Part shown: one piece after another, positions 1 to 7,637 of the stretch
Numbering within the stretch: position 1 is the stretch's first letter
How the letters are laid out: every line of letters begins with the position of its first letter
NCBI GenBank assembly: GCA_016200445.1
Contig: JACQEQ010000142.1
Span: forward strand, 1-10,492
DNA from: Gammaproteobacteria bacterium
Lineage (GTDB): Bacteria > Pseudomonadota > Gammaproteobacteria > SG8-11
Length of the DNA stretch: 10,492 nt
Reading direction: 5' to 3'
Made by a program: the position numbers and the translations under genes
Notes under the pieces: model-generated
Databases searched by the model: none
What the model was told of the DNA's origin: nothing
What the model saw: only the letters and a program-made list of their open reading frames with translations

Positions 1-650
1 ATGATGCGATTGCGGCGCGGAAAATTTTCTTTCAGCGGCGGAGTGCCGGGTGGAAATTCGGAAATCAACGCACCGCGTTCGGCCACTTTATGCGCGAGTG
101 TGTGGTGGCGTTTCGGATACACCCGATCCAAGCCGGTGCCCATCGCCGCAATTGTGTAGCCATTGCCGGCCAGCGCGCCTTCATGACAGGCGGCGTCAAT
201 CCCCAGTGCCAAGCCACTGGTGATGGTCAGCCCGGTGTGTGCGAACGACTGTGCGAAGGCGTGTGCATTATCGAGCCCCTGCGGAGTCGGATTGCGGCTG
301 CCGACCATCGCGATTTGCGGTCGACTCAATACGGCGGGATCACCGTGGACGAACAGCAGCAACGGCGGATCGGCAATCTCTTTGAGTAGCGGCGGGTAGG
401 TGGCATCGTGCAATGTGATGATGTAGTTGCGAGGCGATGTTGCCAGCCATGCTAAATCCACATCGACTGCGCTCCAGTCAGGGTTGCGGAAATATTCGCG
501 CGTATCGGCGCGCAAACGCTCGCGCACGTCGCTGGCGAGCGAAGTGCTGAAAAGTAGTTCGGGAGTGGTTTGTGTTAGGACTTCAAGCGCACCGCGCGTA
601 CCCAGACCAGGAGCGCGCAGCAACGCCAACCAATATCGCAGTTCGCTCAT
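1..650 (-). CDS. dprA: DNA-processing protein DprA (Smf), 3' part cut by window edge
   Basis: DprA binds incoming single-stranded DNA in the cytoplasm during natural transformation and loads RecA on it. Translating the minus strand from the ATG at 650-648 gives an uninterrupted frame of 216 codons, beginning MSELRYWLALLRAPGLG, a typical DprA N-terminus (SAM-like region). The Rossmann-like core follows: GSRNPT near residue 118, SGLALGID near 145-152, AAMGTGLDRVYP near 168-179, then SEFPPGTPP and NFPRRNRII at the edge. The rest of the core and any C-terminal winged-helix domain lie outside the window. It sits 72 bp downstream of the LysM gene on the same strand, so the two are probably co-transcribed. 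No strong Shine-Dalgarno is visible before the ATG. The frame stays open upstream to the LysM stop codon, but no better start is seen there. Identity is very secure. DprA also occurs in species not known to be transformable, so competence is only suggested. Confidence 0.96.
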   Translation of the reverse strand, partial: MSELRYWLALLRAPGLGTRGALEVLTQTTPELLFSTSLASDVRERLRADTREYFRNPDWSAVDVDLAWLATSPRNYIITLHDATYPPLLKEIADPPLLLFVHGDPAVLSRPQIAMVGSRNPTPQGLDNAHAFAQSFAHTGLTITSGLALGIDAACHEGALAGNGYTIAAMGTGLDRVYPKRHHTLAHKVAERGALISEFPPGTPPLKENFPRRNRI

Positions 651-722
651 GCGTGCGATGATGACAAGACCTGCGCCAATGCGCAACTCCGCTAGGTGCG
701 CGACGCAATGCTCAGCATACGC

Positions 723-1808
723 TTACGGCTTGCGTACCGCGTCGTACAAGCGGATGTCTTGCTCTGCTTTCATAATCAGCGCGTAGCTCACCCGGTCGAA
801 GGTGCGAAACACCATCGCCAAACCGGCGCGCGTATCGGGGAGTTGCACTGAATCGCGCGAGTCGCTGCTGACGACATCGCGGGCATCGCTACCGGCACGG
901 TAAACGGCTAACACGTGGCCGCGTTGCAGGCCGTCGAGTTCGCCGAGATTCAGTACCACGGTTTGAAATTGTCCAACCCGCGCCACCGCATCGACCACAT
1001 CGATGATGCGGCCCTCCACCGGGGCTTCGGGCGCGCGCGGCACCCATTGCGAGTCGCTTTCCGGTCGAGCCATCGGCAGCAAGCGGTCGCCGATTAGGGT
1101 TTCGCGGTTGGCGTCGACGATCTGCAAGGTCGATGGGTCGCCGAAGGTTTTAACCATGGCGGTGCCAATGTAAATGGCTTCGTAGCCCAGCAATTCATCG
1201 GATTTACCGCCGGTGTTTTGGTAGCTTTTGCCGGTACGGTAGATTGCAAAAGAGTTGTTCTTGCCGGCAGGTAAGCCGCGCGCATAGATTTGATCGCCGG
1301 TCCCGCCAATCAGATGATCGCCAGAACTTGCAACGACATAGCCCGAACTTTGCAAATCGCGCTCGGTCAGCACGCGGGGTTGCGAGACGAACTGTTTAAT
1401 CGCATCGATCGGGAGGGTTGGGATTGCACGATCTAGTTTGGTCGCACGAATCCGTGGTGTAAGACGCGTAGTAGCCGCCTTCGCTTCGCTACGCTGCACC
1501 TTCAGCATCGGCTTGCCGTTGGTTTTAACCAGCACCACGACATCGCCCGGATAAATATATTGCGGGTTTTCAATTTTATTTTCGAAGTCCCACACGTCGG
1601 GCCAGCGCCATGGATCGCGTAAGAAGCGTGAGGCGATTTCCCACAAGGTGTCGCCGGTGCGTACCACATAGCGGGCTGGATAGTTGGGATGCAGCACAAT
1701 TTCATCCCCGCTCTTTGCTGCGCCAGCGCGGGGAGTAACATCGGCGGCCAGCGTCACGCCGGCAACCAGCACGAACAACAATGACGCGAGCGATTTCTTG
1801 AAAAACAT
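723..1808 (-). CDS. tsaP: Secreted LysM protein, TsaP-like (type IV pilus secretin-associated)
   Basis: The product is a 361-residue exported protein. Residues 1 to about 22 form a signal peptide (MFFKKS, then a hydrophobic stretch ending TLAA). A LysM peptidoglycan-binding domain spans about 46-93 (YVVRTGDTLWEIASRFL, then NPQYIYPGDVVVL), with the WRWPDVWDFN-like insertion typical of this family. A middle region without a recognised fold follows, then a C-terminal part from about 264 that resembles the FlgT C-terminal domain (GELDGLQRGHVLAVY, and RVSYALIMKAEQDI near the end). LysM plus FlgT-C next to dprA and opposite def matches PA0020/TsaP, which ties the PilQ secretin to peptidoglycan in type IV pilus systems. 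The start at 1808 is chosen because it is followed by the signal peptide and preceded by GAGGGG at a 6-nt spacing. An in-frame start 38 codons upstream would bury the signal peptide. LysM identity is certain; the TsaP role is inferred from architecture and neighbourhood. Confidence 0.85.
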   Translation of the reverse strand: MFFKKSLASLLFVLVAGVTLAADVTPRAGAAKSGDEIVLHPNYPARYVVRTGDTLWEIASRFLRDPWRWPDVWDFENKIENPQYIYPGDVVVLVKTNGKPMLKVQRSEAKAATTRLTPRIRATKLDRAIPTLPIDAIKQFVSQPRVLTERDLQSSGYVVASSGDHLIGGTGDQIYARGLPAGKNNSFAIYRTGKSYQNTGGKSDELLGYEAIYIGTAMVKTFGDPSTLQIVDANRETLIGDRLLPMARPESDSQWVPRAPEAPVEGRIIDVVDAVARVGQFQTVVLNLGELDGLQRGHVLAVYRAGSDARDVVSSDSRDSVQLPDTRAGLAMVFRTFDRVSYALIMKAEQDIRLYDAVRKP

Positions 1809-1814
1809 TGCGTA

Positions 1815-1820
1815 CCCCTC
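1815..1820 (-). promoter_or_regulatory. Ribosome binding site of tsaP
   Basis: On the minus strand GAGGGG lies 6 nt before the ATG at 1808. It is the clearest Shine-Dalgarno in the window and decides the start in favour of the signal-peptide form over the longer upstream reading frame. Confidence 0.75.
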
Positions 1821-1929
1821 GATCAAAAACCTGTACGAATGGTGTGATTTGGATTCGGTGGCGCAAATTGAATTGCCACGCACGGTATATCGACTGATTG
1901 CGGATAGGCATGAGCTGCGCACACCGTCG

Positions 1930-1950
1930 CGGTTGCGCGCGGCACAACCG
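1930..1950. repeat. Inverted repeat in the tsaP/def divergent region
   Basis: A perfect 6-bp inverted repeat, CGGTTG and CAACCG, is separated by 9 nt. It lies just upstream of the predicted def promoter. It could be a small hairpin or an operator half-site pair; six base pairs is short enough to arise by chance in GC-rich sequence. No regulator is assigned. Confidence 0.3.
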
Positions 1951-1956
1951 GCACGC

Positions 1957-1984
1957 TGGCGACTTTCCGTTCATGCTTTATAAT
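1957..1984 (+). promoter_or_regulatory. Predicted sigma-70 promoter for def-fmt-rsmB
   Basis: A perfect -10 hexamer TATAAT occupies 1979-1984 in the intergenic region facing def. The best -35 candidate is weak: TGGCGA at 1957-1962, 16 nt upstream, three of six matches. Transcription would begin near 1991 and leave a leader of about 40 nt before the def ATG. The remainder of the 223-bp intergenic region holds the tsaP RBS and the inverted repeat; I could not place a convincing tsaP promoter in it. Confidence 0.55.
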
Positions 1985-2031
1985 TACTGACATTAGTTCA
2001 CCGGCCCACGTTTGTAAAATTGCGATCCGTC

Positions 2032-2535
2032 ATGGCCCTTCTGCAAGTTTTGCACTATCCCGATCCGCGTTTACGCAACCCGGCGCAGCCGGTTGCGCAG
2101 GTTGACGACGAGGTGCGCCGCTTGGTCGACGACATGTTCGAGACCATGTACGAAGCGCCTGGTATTGGCCTGGCGGCAACGCAAGTGAACGTGCCCAAGC
2201 GTATCGTTGTGATCGATCTGAGCAACGACAGAACCGAACCGTATTGTTTTATCAATCCTAAAATTGTCGCCCGTGAGGGCGAAGAGGAAACCGAAGAAGG
2301 TTGCCTGTCGGTGCCAGGTATTTACGACACGGTGCGGCGTTCGCGCTGGGTGCATGTCGAGGCGCTGGATCGCGACGGCAAGGCGTTCACGTTGAAGATC
2401 GACGACTTGCTGGCGGTCTGTATCCAGCATGAGATCGATCACCTCGACGGTAAGTTATTCGTTGATTACCTGTCGGAAGTTAAGCGGGGGCGGATACGCA
2501 AAAAAATGGAAAAATTGCGGCGCAAAATATTGTGA
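2032..2535 (+). CDS. def: Peptide deformylase
   Basis: This metalloenzyme removes the N-formyl group from the initiator methionine of nascent proteins at the ribosome. The 167-residue product has the family's usual length and all three signature motifs: GIGLAATQ at 44-51, EEGCLSVPG at 88-96 with metal ligand Cys91, and HEIDH at 133-137 with ligands His133 and His137 and catalytic Glu134. These fall one residue from the E. coli positions. The ATG at 2032 gives MALLQVLHYPDPRLR, which aligns with the usual N-terminus; a TTG four codons upstream is less likely. No good Shine-Dalgarno precedes it. It is the first gene of a plus-strand string and ends 7 bp before the fmt start. This is the standard def-fmt pairing, in which Fmt adds the formyl group that Def removes. 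Confidence 0.98.
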   Translation: MALLQVLHYPDPRLRNPAQPVAQVDDEVRRLVDDMFETMYEAPGIGLAATQVNVPKRIVVIDLSNDRTEPYCFINPKIVAREGEEETEEGCLSVPGIYDTVRRSRWVHVEALDRDGKAFTLKIDDLLAVCIQHEIDHLDGKLFVDYLSEVKRGRIRKKMEKLRRKIL

Positions 2536-2542
2536 TCGACTT

Positions 2543-3490
2543 GTGGGTGGCTGTCTGAATATTGTCTTCGCAGGAACTCCCGAATTTGCCGCCGTCGCGT
2601 TACGTGGTCTGCTTGATACTTCGCATCGGGTATTGGCGGTGTATACGCATCCGGACCGGCCCGCTGGACGTGGGCGCAAACTTGCGGCCAGTCCGGTAAA
2701 AATGCTGGCTTTGGAACGCGGTATTCCGGTGCATCAGCCGGTCACTCTTAAAGATCACGAACAGCAGCAGGTGCTCGCGGCGTTGCAGCCCGGCATTATG
2801 GTGGTGGTTGCCTACGGTTTAATTTTACCGCAAGCGGTGTTGAATATTCCGCGCCTTGGATGTTTAAACATTCATGCCTCGCTGTTGCCGCGCTGGCGCG
2901 GTGCGGCGCCGATTCAGCGCGCAATTCTCGCCGGCGATGCCGTAACCGGCGTCACCATCATGCAAATGGATGCGGGTCTTGACACCGGTGCGATGCTTAA
3001 GGTGGTGCGCTGCCCGATTACGCCAGACGACACGTCGCAATCGCTGCATGATCGCCTTGCGCAGCTAGGTGCAAGTGCCTTGCTCGATACGTTAGCGCAA
3101 CTTGCTACCGGCCATGCCGCCGCACAAGCGCAAGATTCCGAACAAGCAAATTACGCAGCAAAAATTACCAAGCAAGAAGCGCGCATCGATTGGACGCGCT
3201 CCGCTGCCGAGCTGGCGCGACAGGTGCGTGCGTTCAACCCCTGGCCGGTGGCGTTCGCCGATTTGCGAGCGGAACCGTTGCGTATCTGGGCCGCGCAGGC
3301 GCTTCCTGGCGATAGTGGCGCTGCACCCGGCACAGTCGTGAATGCCGGTCCGCGCGGCATCGACGTCGCCACCGGCGCCGGTTGTTTACGTTTATTGCAG
3401 GTGCAGTTGCCGGGCGGCAAACCAGTCAGTGCAGCGGATTTTCTTCACGCCCACAGCGCTGTTGTCCCGGGCTTTCGTTTCTCGGCTTAA
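2543..3490 (+). CDS. fmt: Methionyl-tRNA formyltransferase
   Basis: Fmt transfers a formyl group from 10-formyl-tetrahydrofolate to Met-tRNA(fMet) for translation initiation. The catalytic domain carries FAGTPEFA near the N-terminus, HPDRPAGRGRKL, and the signature LGCLNIHASLLPRWRGAAP. The catalytic residues are Asn109, His111 and Asp147 (in MDAGLDTG). The C-terminal tRNA-binding domain begins around residue 200 (KITKQEARIDW). No ATG lies near the expected start. GTG at 2543 gives MGGCLNIVFAGTPEF and 315 residues, the same length as E. coli Fmt with a matching offset to FAGTP. A CTG at 2555 would give MNIVFAGTPEF, the form common in other species, and has GGGTGG 4 nt upstream. I prefer GTG because CTG starts are rare, but the choice is open. 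It follows def by 7 bp and precedes rsmB by 23 bp. Confidence 0.96.
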   Translation: MGGCLNIVFAGTPEFAAVALRGLLDTSHRVLAVYTHPDRPAGRGRKLAASPVKMLALERGIPVHQPVTLKDHEQQQVLAALQPGIMVVVAYGLILPQAVLNIPRLGCLNIHASLLPRWRGAAPIQRAILAGDAVTGVTIMQMDAGLDTGAMLKVVRCPITPDDTSQSLHDRLAQLGASALLDTLAQLATGHAAAQAQDSEQANYAAKITKQEARIDWTRSAAELARQVRAFNPWPVAFADLRAEPLRIWAAQALPGDSGAAPGTVVNAGPRGIDVATGAGCLRLLQVQLPGGKPVSAADFLHAHSAVVPGFRFSA

Positions 3491-3513
3491 TCACACACAA
3501 GCGCTTACAAACC

Positions 3514-4815
3514 ATGCATACCCGAGCGCTCGCCGCGACTGTCGTTTTTCAAGCACTGAGCGAAGGCCGTTCGCTTGCCGATACCTTGCCCGGCGCCATC
3601 GAGCGGCTGGGCGATGCGTCAGAGCGTGCGTTGTTGCAAGAGTTGAGCTACGGCACCTTGCGTTGGTATCCGCAACTCGACGGCGTGGCGCAATTGCTGT
3701 TGCGCAAACCGTTCAAGCGCAAAGACGGCGATGTGTTCGCGTTGTTGCTGGTTGGGTTGTACCAACTAATGCATTTACGCGTGGCGCCGCACGCGGCAGT
3801 ATCGCTGAGCGTATCGGCGGTGGACGACCTGGGTAAGTCATGGGCAAAAGGTTTGGTCAATGCGGTATTACGCGGCTATCAACGCGACCCGGCACTTTTA
3901 GCGCGTGCCTGCGGCAAATCCAGCGCGGCGCTCGCGCATCCCGATTGGTTGCTGGCACTGTTCAAACGCGACTGGCCGGACCACTGGCAAGCGCTTGCGC
4001 AAGCCAACAACGCGCGCCCGCCGATGACGCTGCGCGTGAACCAGCAGCAGGTCGAGCGCGACGCCTATGCAGCGCAGCTGGAACAGCAAGCACTACGCGC
4101 CCGGGCCAGCGATTTTGCGCTGCAGGCTTTGACCTTGGACACGCCCGTCGACGTAGTAAATTTGCCTGAATTTGCACGCGGCTGGGTGTCGGTGCAAGAT
4201 GCAGCGGCACAGCTCGCGGCGGCATTGCTGGATGTGCAGCCGGGGGAGCGCGTGCTGGATGCATGTGCGGCGCCCGGCGGAAAATCCGCGCATATTTTGG
4301 AGCGCCAACCCGCCTTAGGCGAACTCGTCGCGGTCGACCGCGACGCGCAACGGATGCGGCGGGTGAGCGAGAATTTACAACGCCTCGGCATACAGGCTAC
4401 ATGCATGGTTGCGGATGTAGCGGCCGCAGCGGACTGGTGGGATGGACGCAAGTTCGATCGGATATTATTGGATGCGCCTTGTTCGGCCACCGGCGTGATT
4501 CGCCGCCATCCCGACATCAAAGTCTTGCGCCGTGCATCCGATGTCGCCGGCCTGATCGAACAGCAGGCGCGGCTGCTCAACGCATTGTGGCCGCTGCTGC
4601 AAGACGGCGGTACGCTGGTGTATGCCACCTGCTCGGTGCTGCGTGGTGAAAACGAATTGCAGGTACGTGACTTCCTGGCCACGCATGCGGATGCGCAGGA
4701 AATCCCTATTGTTGCTGCCTGTGGTCATGTGTGTACTTTTGGGTGCCAGATCCTGCCCGGTGAAGCCGATATGGACGGTTTTTATTATGCAATTCTGCGC
4801 AAACAGCAACGCTGA
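3514..4815 (+). CDS. rsmB: 16S rRNA m5C967 methyltransferase RsmB
   Basis: RsmB methylates C967 of 16S rRNA at carbon 5, using S-adenosylmethionine. The 433-residue product is close to E. coli RsmB (429). It has an N-terminal NusB-like RNA-binding domain (about 1-135: LSYGTLRW, LLLVGLYQL, KGLVNAVLRGYQR). The C-terminal Rossmann methyltransferase domain contains the SAM motif LDACAAPGGKSAHILE at 248-263 and DAPCSATGVIRRHPDIK with Cys323. Motif YATCS carries Cys373, corresponding to the E. coli Cys325/Cys375 pair of the two-cysteine mechanism. The ending DMDGFYYAILRKQ is typical. The ATG at 3514 begins MHTRALAATVVFQAL, the expected N-terminus; the frame extends upstream into fmt but without family similarity. 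There is no obvious Shine-Dalgarno. It belongs to the conserved def-fmt-rsmB block. Confidence 0.97.
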   Translation: MHTRALAATVVFQALSEGRSLADTLPGAIERLGDASERALLQELSYGTLRWYPQLDGVAQLLLRKPFKRKDGDVFALLLVGLYQLMHLRVAPHAAVSLSVSAVDDLGKSWAKGLVNAVLRGYQRDPALLARACGKSSAALAHPDWLLALFKRDWPDHWQALAQANNARPPMTLRVNQQQVERDAYAAQLEQQALRARASDFALQALTLDTPVDVVNLPEFARGWVSVQDAAAQLAAALLDVQPGERVLDACAAPGGKSAHILERQPALGELVAVDRDAQRMRRVSENLQRLGIQATCMVADVAAAADWWDGRKFDRILLDAPCSATGVIRRHPDIKVLRRASDVAGLIEQQARLLNALWPLLQDGGTLVYATCSVLRGENELQVRDFLATHADAQEIPIVAACGHVCTFGCQILPGEADMDGFYYAILRKQQR

Positions 4816-4822
4816 CCGCCGG

Positions 4823-5374
4823 ATGCAGCATGCACGCTTGTTGCTGGTGTTGCTGTTCGCCTCGGCATTCTGCGGCACAGCGCAGGCCGCCGGTTTTTTT
4901 GTGCTCAATGCTAAAAGCGATCTGCAAGAAAACGTCTACCGTTTGACTGCGAACGTGAAATCCCAGTTGTCGCCGGATGTCGAGCATGCGCTGAAAAACG
5001 GTATCGCTGTCGTCATGCAACTGGATATTGAAGTGTTGCGTCCTGGCGCCTATTACCTGTGGTCCGAAACCATCGCCACGCTGCGCCAGCAATACCGGGT
5101 GCAGTATCACGCACTGTCGCAACGCTTTCTGGTTACTAATCTCAACAGCGCCGGCCAGGATTATTTTTCCGGATTAGACGATGTAATGACAAGTCTTGGC
5201 GCCATTACGGATTTGCCGATTCTCGATAAGAGCCTGTTGGAAGCCGGCGAACAATATATTGCGCGCGTGCGCTTCGGCATCAACTTCGACAGCTTGCCGG
5301 TGCCTTTGCGTTATTACGCCTATGTCTTGCCGCAGTGGCGCCTGCAAAGCGAGTGGTACAACTTCCCCCTGTAG
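4823..5374 (+). CDS. DUF4390 family secreted protein of unknown function
   Basis: The product is a 183-residue protein with a clear signal peptide (MQHARLLLVLLFASAFCGTAQA, cleavage after AQA at about 22), so it should be periplasmic or envelope-associated. I recognise it as DUF4390 by its position between rsmB and an NtrY-like kinase and by features such as FFVLNAKSDLQENVYRL, a beta-rich body and the ending YVLPQWRLQSEWYNFPL. No catalytic motif is visible. The ATG at 4823 is 7 bp after the rsmB stop; an in-frame ATG at 4787 would overlap rsmB and place a polar extension before the signal peptide, so it is less likely. It ends 5 bp before the kinase gene, implying co-translation. A periplasmic partner or assembly role for the kinase is an inference from position only. 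Confidence 0.8.
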   Translation: MQHARLLLVLLFASAFCGTAQAAGFFVLNAKSDLQENVYRLTANVKSQLSPDVEHALKNGIAVVMQLDIEVLRPGAYYLWSETIATLRQQYRVQYHALSQRFLVTNLNSAGQDYFSGLDDVMTSLGAITDLPILDKSLLEAGEQYIARVRFGINFDSLPVPLRYYAYVLPQWRLQSEWYNFPL

Positions 5375-5379
5375 GCATA

Positions 5380-7605
5380 ATGAAACGACGCGTCGCCGCC
5401 TTTAAACAATTGCGCTTCGGCATCTTGCCGGTGGCCTTGTTGCTGGTGCTGGTGGTCGGCGCGTTGTTATTGCTGTCCGATTCCATCGAAGACGCAGAGC
5501 ATTTCACGCAGCTGTATTCGACGTTGTTTGCGATTAACCTGGTGATCGTCATCGCGCTGCTGGTGCTGATCGGCGTCAACATGCAGCGCGTGTTCCGCCA
5601 ATACCGGCGCGGTATCACCGGCTCGCGTCTGACGGTGCGCTTGGTGGCGATGTTCGTGGTGTTGTCAATATTGCCGGTGTCGGTCGTTTATTATGTTTCG
5701 TACCGGTTTATCAATCACGGCATCGACAGCTGGTTTGACGTACGCGTCGAGCAGGCGCTGAGTTCGTCGCTTGAGCTGAGCCGCAGCGCCTTGGACGTGC
5801 GCATGCGCGAGCTGACCAAACACACTGAGAAATTCGCACGGAATCTGGCCGATGTGCCCAGCAACGCCTTGGCGTTACGTTTAGGAGAGTTACGTTCCGA
5901 AAGCGGTGCAACCGAGCTCAGTGTCTTTACCAGTGCGGGCCGGGTATTGGCAACCGCGAACGCCGAGGCCGGGAAATTCGTCCCCGAGCGGCCCGAAGAA
6001 TCGGTGTTAATGCAGGCGCGGGCCGGGCATTTGTATGTGGGCCTGGATCCGGTGGCGGGTAGTGGCTTGCATGTGCGCGTTGTGCTTTATATGCCAGCTT
6101 CCGGCACCATGCGCGAGGCGCGTATTTTACAGGCGTTGTTCCCGATATCGGAGCGCATGAGCAAGCTGGCAGATGCAGTGCAAAATGCCTATACCCGTTA
6201 CCAAGAATTGGCGTATTTGCGCGGTCCGCTTAAATTCAGTTTTACGCTCACGCTTTCGCTGGTGTTGTTGCTCAGCGTGTTAGCTGCGGTTTGGGCGGCG
6301 TTCGTGTCGGCGCAGCGCCTGGTTGAGCCGATCCGGGTGTTGACTATAGGCACACGCGCCGTTGCGGAGGGAAATTACGACAAACGTCTGACACCGCAAA
6401 CGCACGACGAGCTGGGCGTGCTGGTCGAGTCGTTCAACGTCATGACCGAAAAAATAGCATTGGCGCGCGATGAGGCGCGCCGCAGTCAGAATGAAGCCGA
6501 AGGCGAACGAGCCTATCTCAAGGCGGTGCTGGGCAGTTTATCGTCCGGGGTTTTGACATTTGACCGGCATCGAACGTTGCGCACCTATAATGCAGCGGCT
6601 ACCGGGATTCTTTCCGCAGATTTGCGCGAAATCATTGACCATAGTCTGGACGATTTGAAAGCCAAGATCGTGCATCTAGAGTCTTTTAGCTATGCGCTGA
6701 ATGCGCATCTGTGCGGCCCGGCCGAGGAATGGCATGAAGAGGCTACCATTTTTGGTCCCGGCGGCCGACGTGTGTTGTTGTGTCGCGGCCGCCGCTTGCC
6801 GAGTAATGATCCGCAAACGCCCGGCGGTTTCGTGGTGGTGTTCGACGACATCACCGCATTGCTACAAGCCGAGCGCGATGCCGCCTGGCGCGAAGTCGCC
6901 CGCCGCATTGCGCATGAAATCAAAAATCCGCTCACGCCGATCCAGCTTTCCGCCGAACGCTTGCGCCACAAACTAATGAGCTCGCTGGATGCCGCAGGTG
7001 CCGAGGTGCTGGATCGTTCCACGCACACCATCATTCAACAGGTCGACGCACTCAAACAAATGGTCAAGGCATTTTCCGAATACGCGCGCATGCCGCGCAT
7101 GGAGCCTGCGCCGCTGAATTTAAATGTGCTCGTCAATGAAGTGCTCGACCTGTACCGCGTCGGCGACTATGAAACGCGCTTCATGGTAGATCTGGATCCT
7201 CGTGTTGCCAATGTCGAGGCGGACGCGCTACGGCTACGCCAGGTATTGAACAATTTATTGCGCAACGCCATCGATGCAACCAAGAAACTGCCGCATGCGC
7301 GTATCATGATCGGAACGCGCTGGATCGACGACGCCCCGGCCGCCGGTGTGGAGCTGCGTGTCGAAGATACCGGTCCGGGCATTCCGCAAGAGCTGCTAGC
7401 GAATTTGTTCGAGCCCTACGTGACGACCAAGCCCAAAGGCACCGGCTTGGGTTTGGCGATCGTTAAGAAAATCGTCGATGAGCATGGCGGCATGGTGTGG
7501 GCTGCAAACCGCAGCGAAGGCGGAGCAGGTATTTACATTCGGTTACCGGTGGTCACGCCGCAAAAACTGTCCGGTGCCGGGCAGCTCCGGCAGGCGGCGG
7601 GTTAA
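5380..7605 (+). CDS. ntrY: NtrY-like membrane sensor histidine kinase
   Basis: This is a 741-residue inner-membrane kinase that should phosphorylate the NtrX-like regulator encoded next. Hydrophobic segments at about 15-33, 49-67, 87-108 and 286-309 predict four membrane spans, with a periplasmic domain of about 175 residues between the third and fourth. A HAMP linker follows (about 310-363: LVEPIRVLTIGTRAVAEGNYDKRL), then a PAS domain (about 378-495). The HisKA H-box ARRIAHEIKNPLTP has the phospho-accepting His512. The HATPase_c domain carries the N-box LNNLLRNAIDA, G1 box DTGPGIP and G2 box GTGLGLAIV, all intact. This four-TM plus HAMP/PAS plan is that of NtrY kinases, linked in various proteobacteria to nitrogen or redox and respiratory control. 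The signal here is unknown. The ATG at 5380 follows a short AGG element. Histidine kinase identity is certain; the NtrY assignment is strong from architecture and partner. Confidence 0.92.
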   Translation: MKRRVAAFKQLRFGILPVALLLVLVVGALLLLSDSIEDAEHFTQLYSTLFAINLVIVIALLVLIGVNMQRVFRQYRRGITGSRLTVRLVAMFVVLSILPVSVVYYVSYRFINHGIDSWFDVRVEQALSSSLELSRSALDVRMRELTKHTEKFARNLADVPSNALALRLGELRSESGATELSVFTSAGRVLATANAEAGKFVPERPEESVLMQARAGHLYVGLDPVAGSGLHVRVVLYMPASGTMREARILQALFPISERMSKLADAVQNAYTRYQELAYLRGPLKFSFTLTLSLVLLLSVLAAVWAAFVSAQRLVEPIRVLTIGTRAVAEGNYDKRLTPQTHDELGVLVESFNVMTEKIALARDEARRSQNEAEGERAYLKAVLGSLSSGVLTFDRHRTLRTYNAAATGILSADLREIIDHSLDDLKAKIVHLESFSYALNAHLCGPAEEWHEEATIFGPGGRRVLLCRGRRLPSNDPQTPGGFVVVFDDITALLQAERDAAWREVARRIAHEIKNPLTPIQLSAERLRHKLMSSLDAAGAEVLDRSTHTIIQQVDALKQMVKAFSEYARMPRMEPAPLNLNVLVNEVLDLYRVGDYETRFMVDLDPRVANVEADALRLRQVLNNLLRNAIDATKKLPHARIMIGTRWIDDAPAAGVELRVEDTGPGIPQELLANLFEPYVTTKPKGTGLGLAIVKKIVDEHGGMVWAANRSEGGAGIYIRLPVVTPQKLSGAGQLRQAAG

Positions 7606-7626
7606 TGTTTCATTATGTGCATAATC

Positions 7627-7630
7627 AAGG
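7627..7630 (+). promoter_or_regulatory. Ribosome binding site of the NtrX-like gene
   Basis: AAGG lies 7 nt before the ATG at 7638 and supports that start, which opens directly into the receiver domain (MKPFIMVVDDEPD). An in-frame ATG at 7605 overlaps the kinase stop codon as TAATG and would add 11 residues; it is a possible coupled start but less likely to be the main one. Confidence 0.55.
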
Positions 7631-7637
7631 TAAAGCG

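Noticed and set aside
90..786. Plus-strand frames across the left end
   Set aside because: The minus strand here encodes an intact, motif-complete DprA N-terminal part and the end of the LysM gene, so the plus-strand frames are shadows.
1809..1922. Upstream extension of the LysM frame by 38 codons
   Set aside because: It would place a polar segment before the signal peptide, and the internal ATG has a strong RBS.
1957..1976. Possible sigma-54 promoter (TGGC followed by GC) before def
   Set aside because: The GG to GC spacing is about 15 nt instead of the required 10; the TATAAT box explains the site better.
2015..2020. Second -10-like hexamer TAAAAT near def
   Set aside because: No -35 at acceptable spacing (the nearest TTGACA-like CTGACA is 22 nt away), and it would start transcription almost at the start codon.
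4065..4682. Long minus-strand open frame of 205 codons inside rsmB
   Set aside because: It lies entirely opposite the conserved rsmB methyltransferase motifs and its translation is a low-complexity Ser/Ala/Arg/Cys mix without any family signature; a GC-driven shadow.
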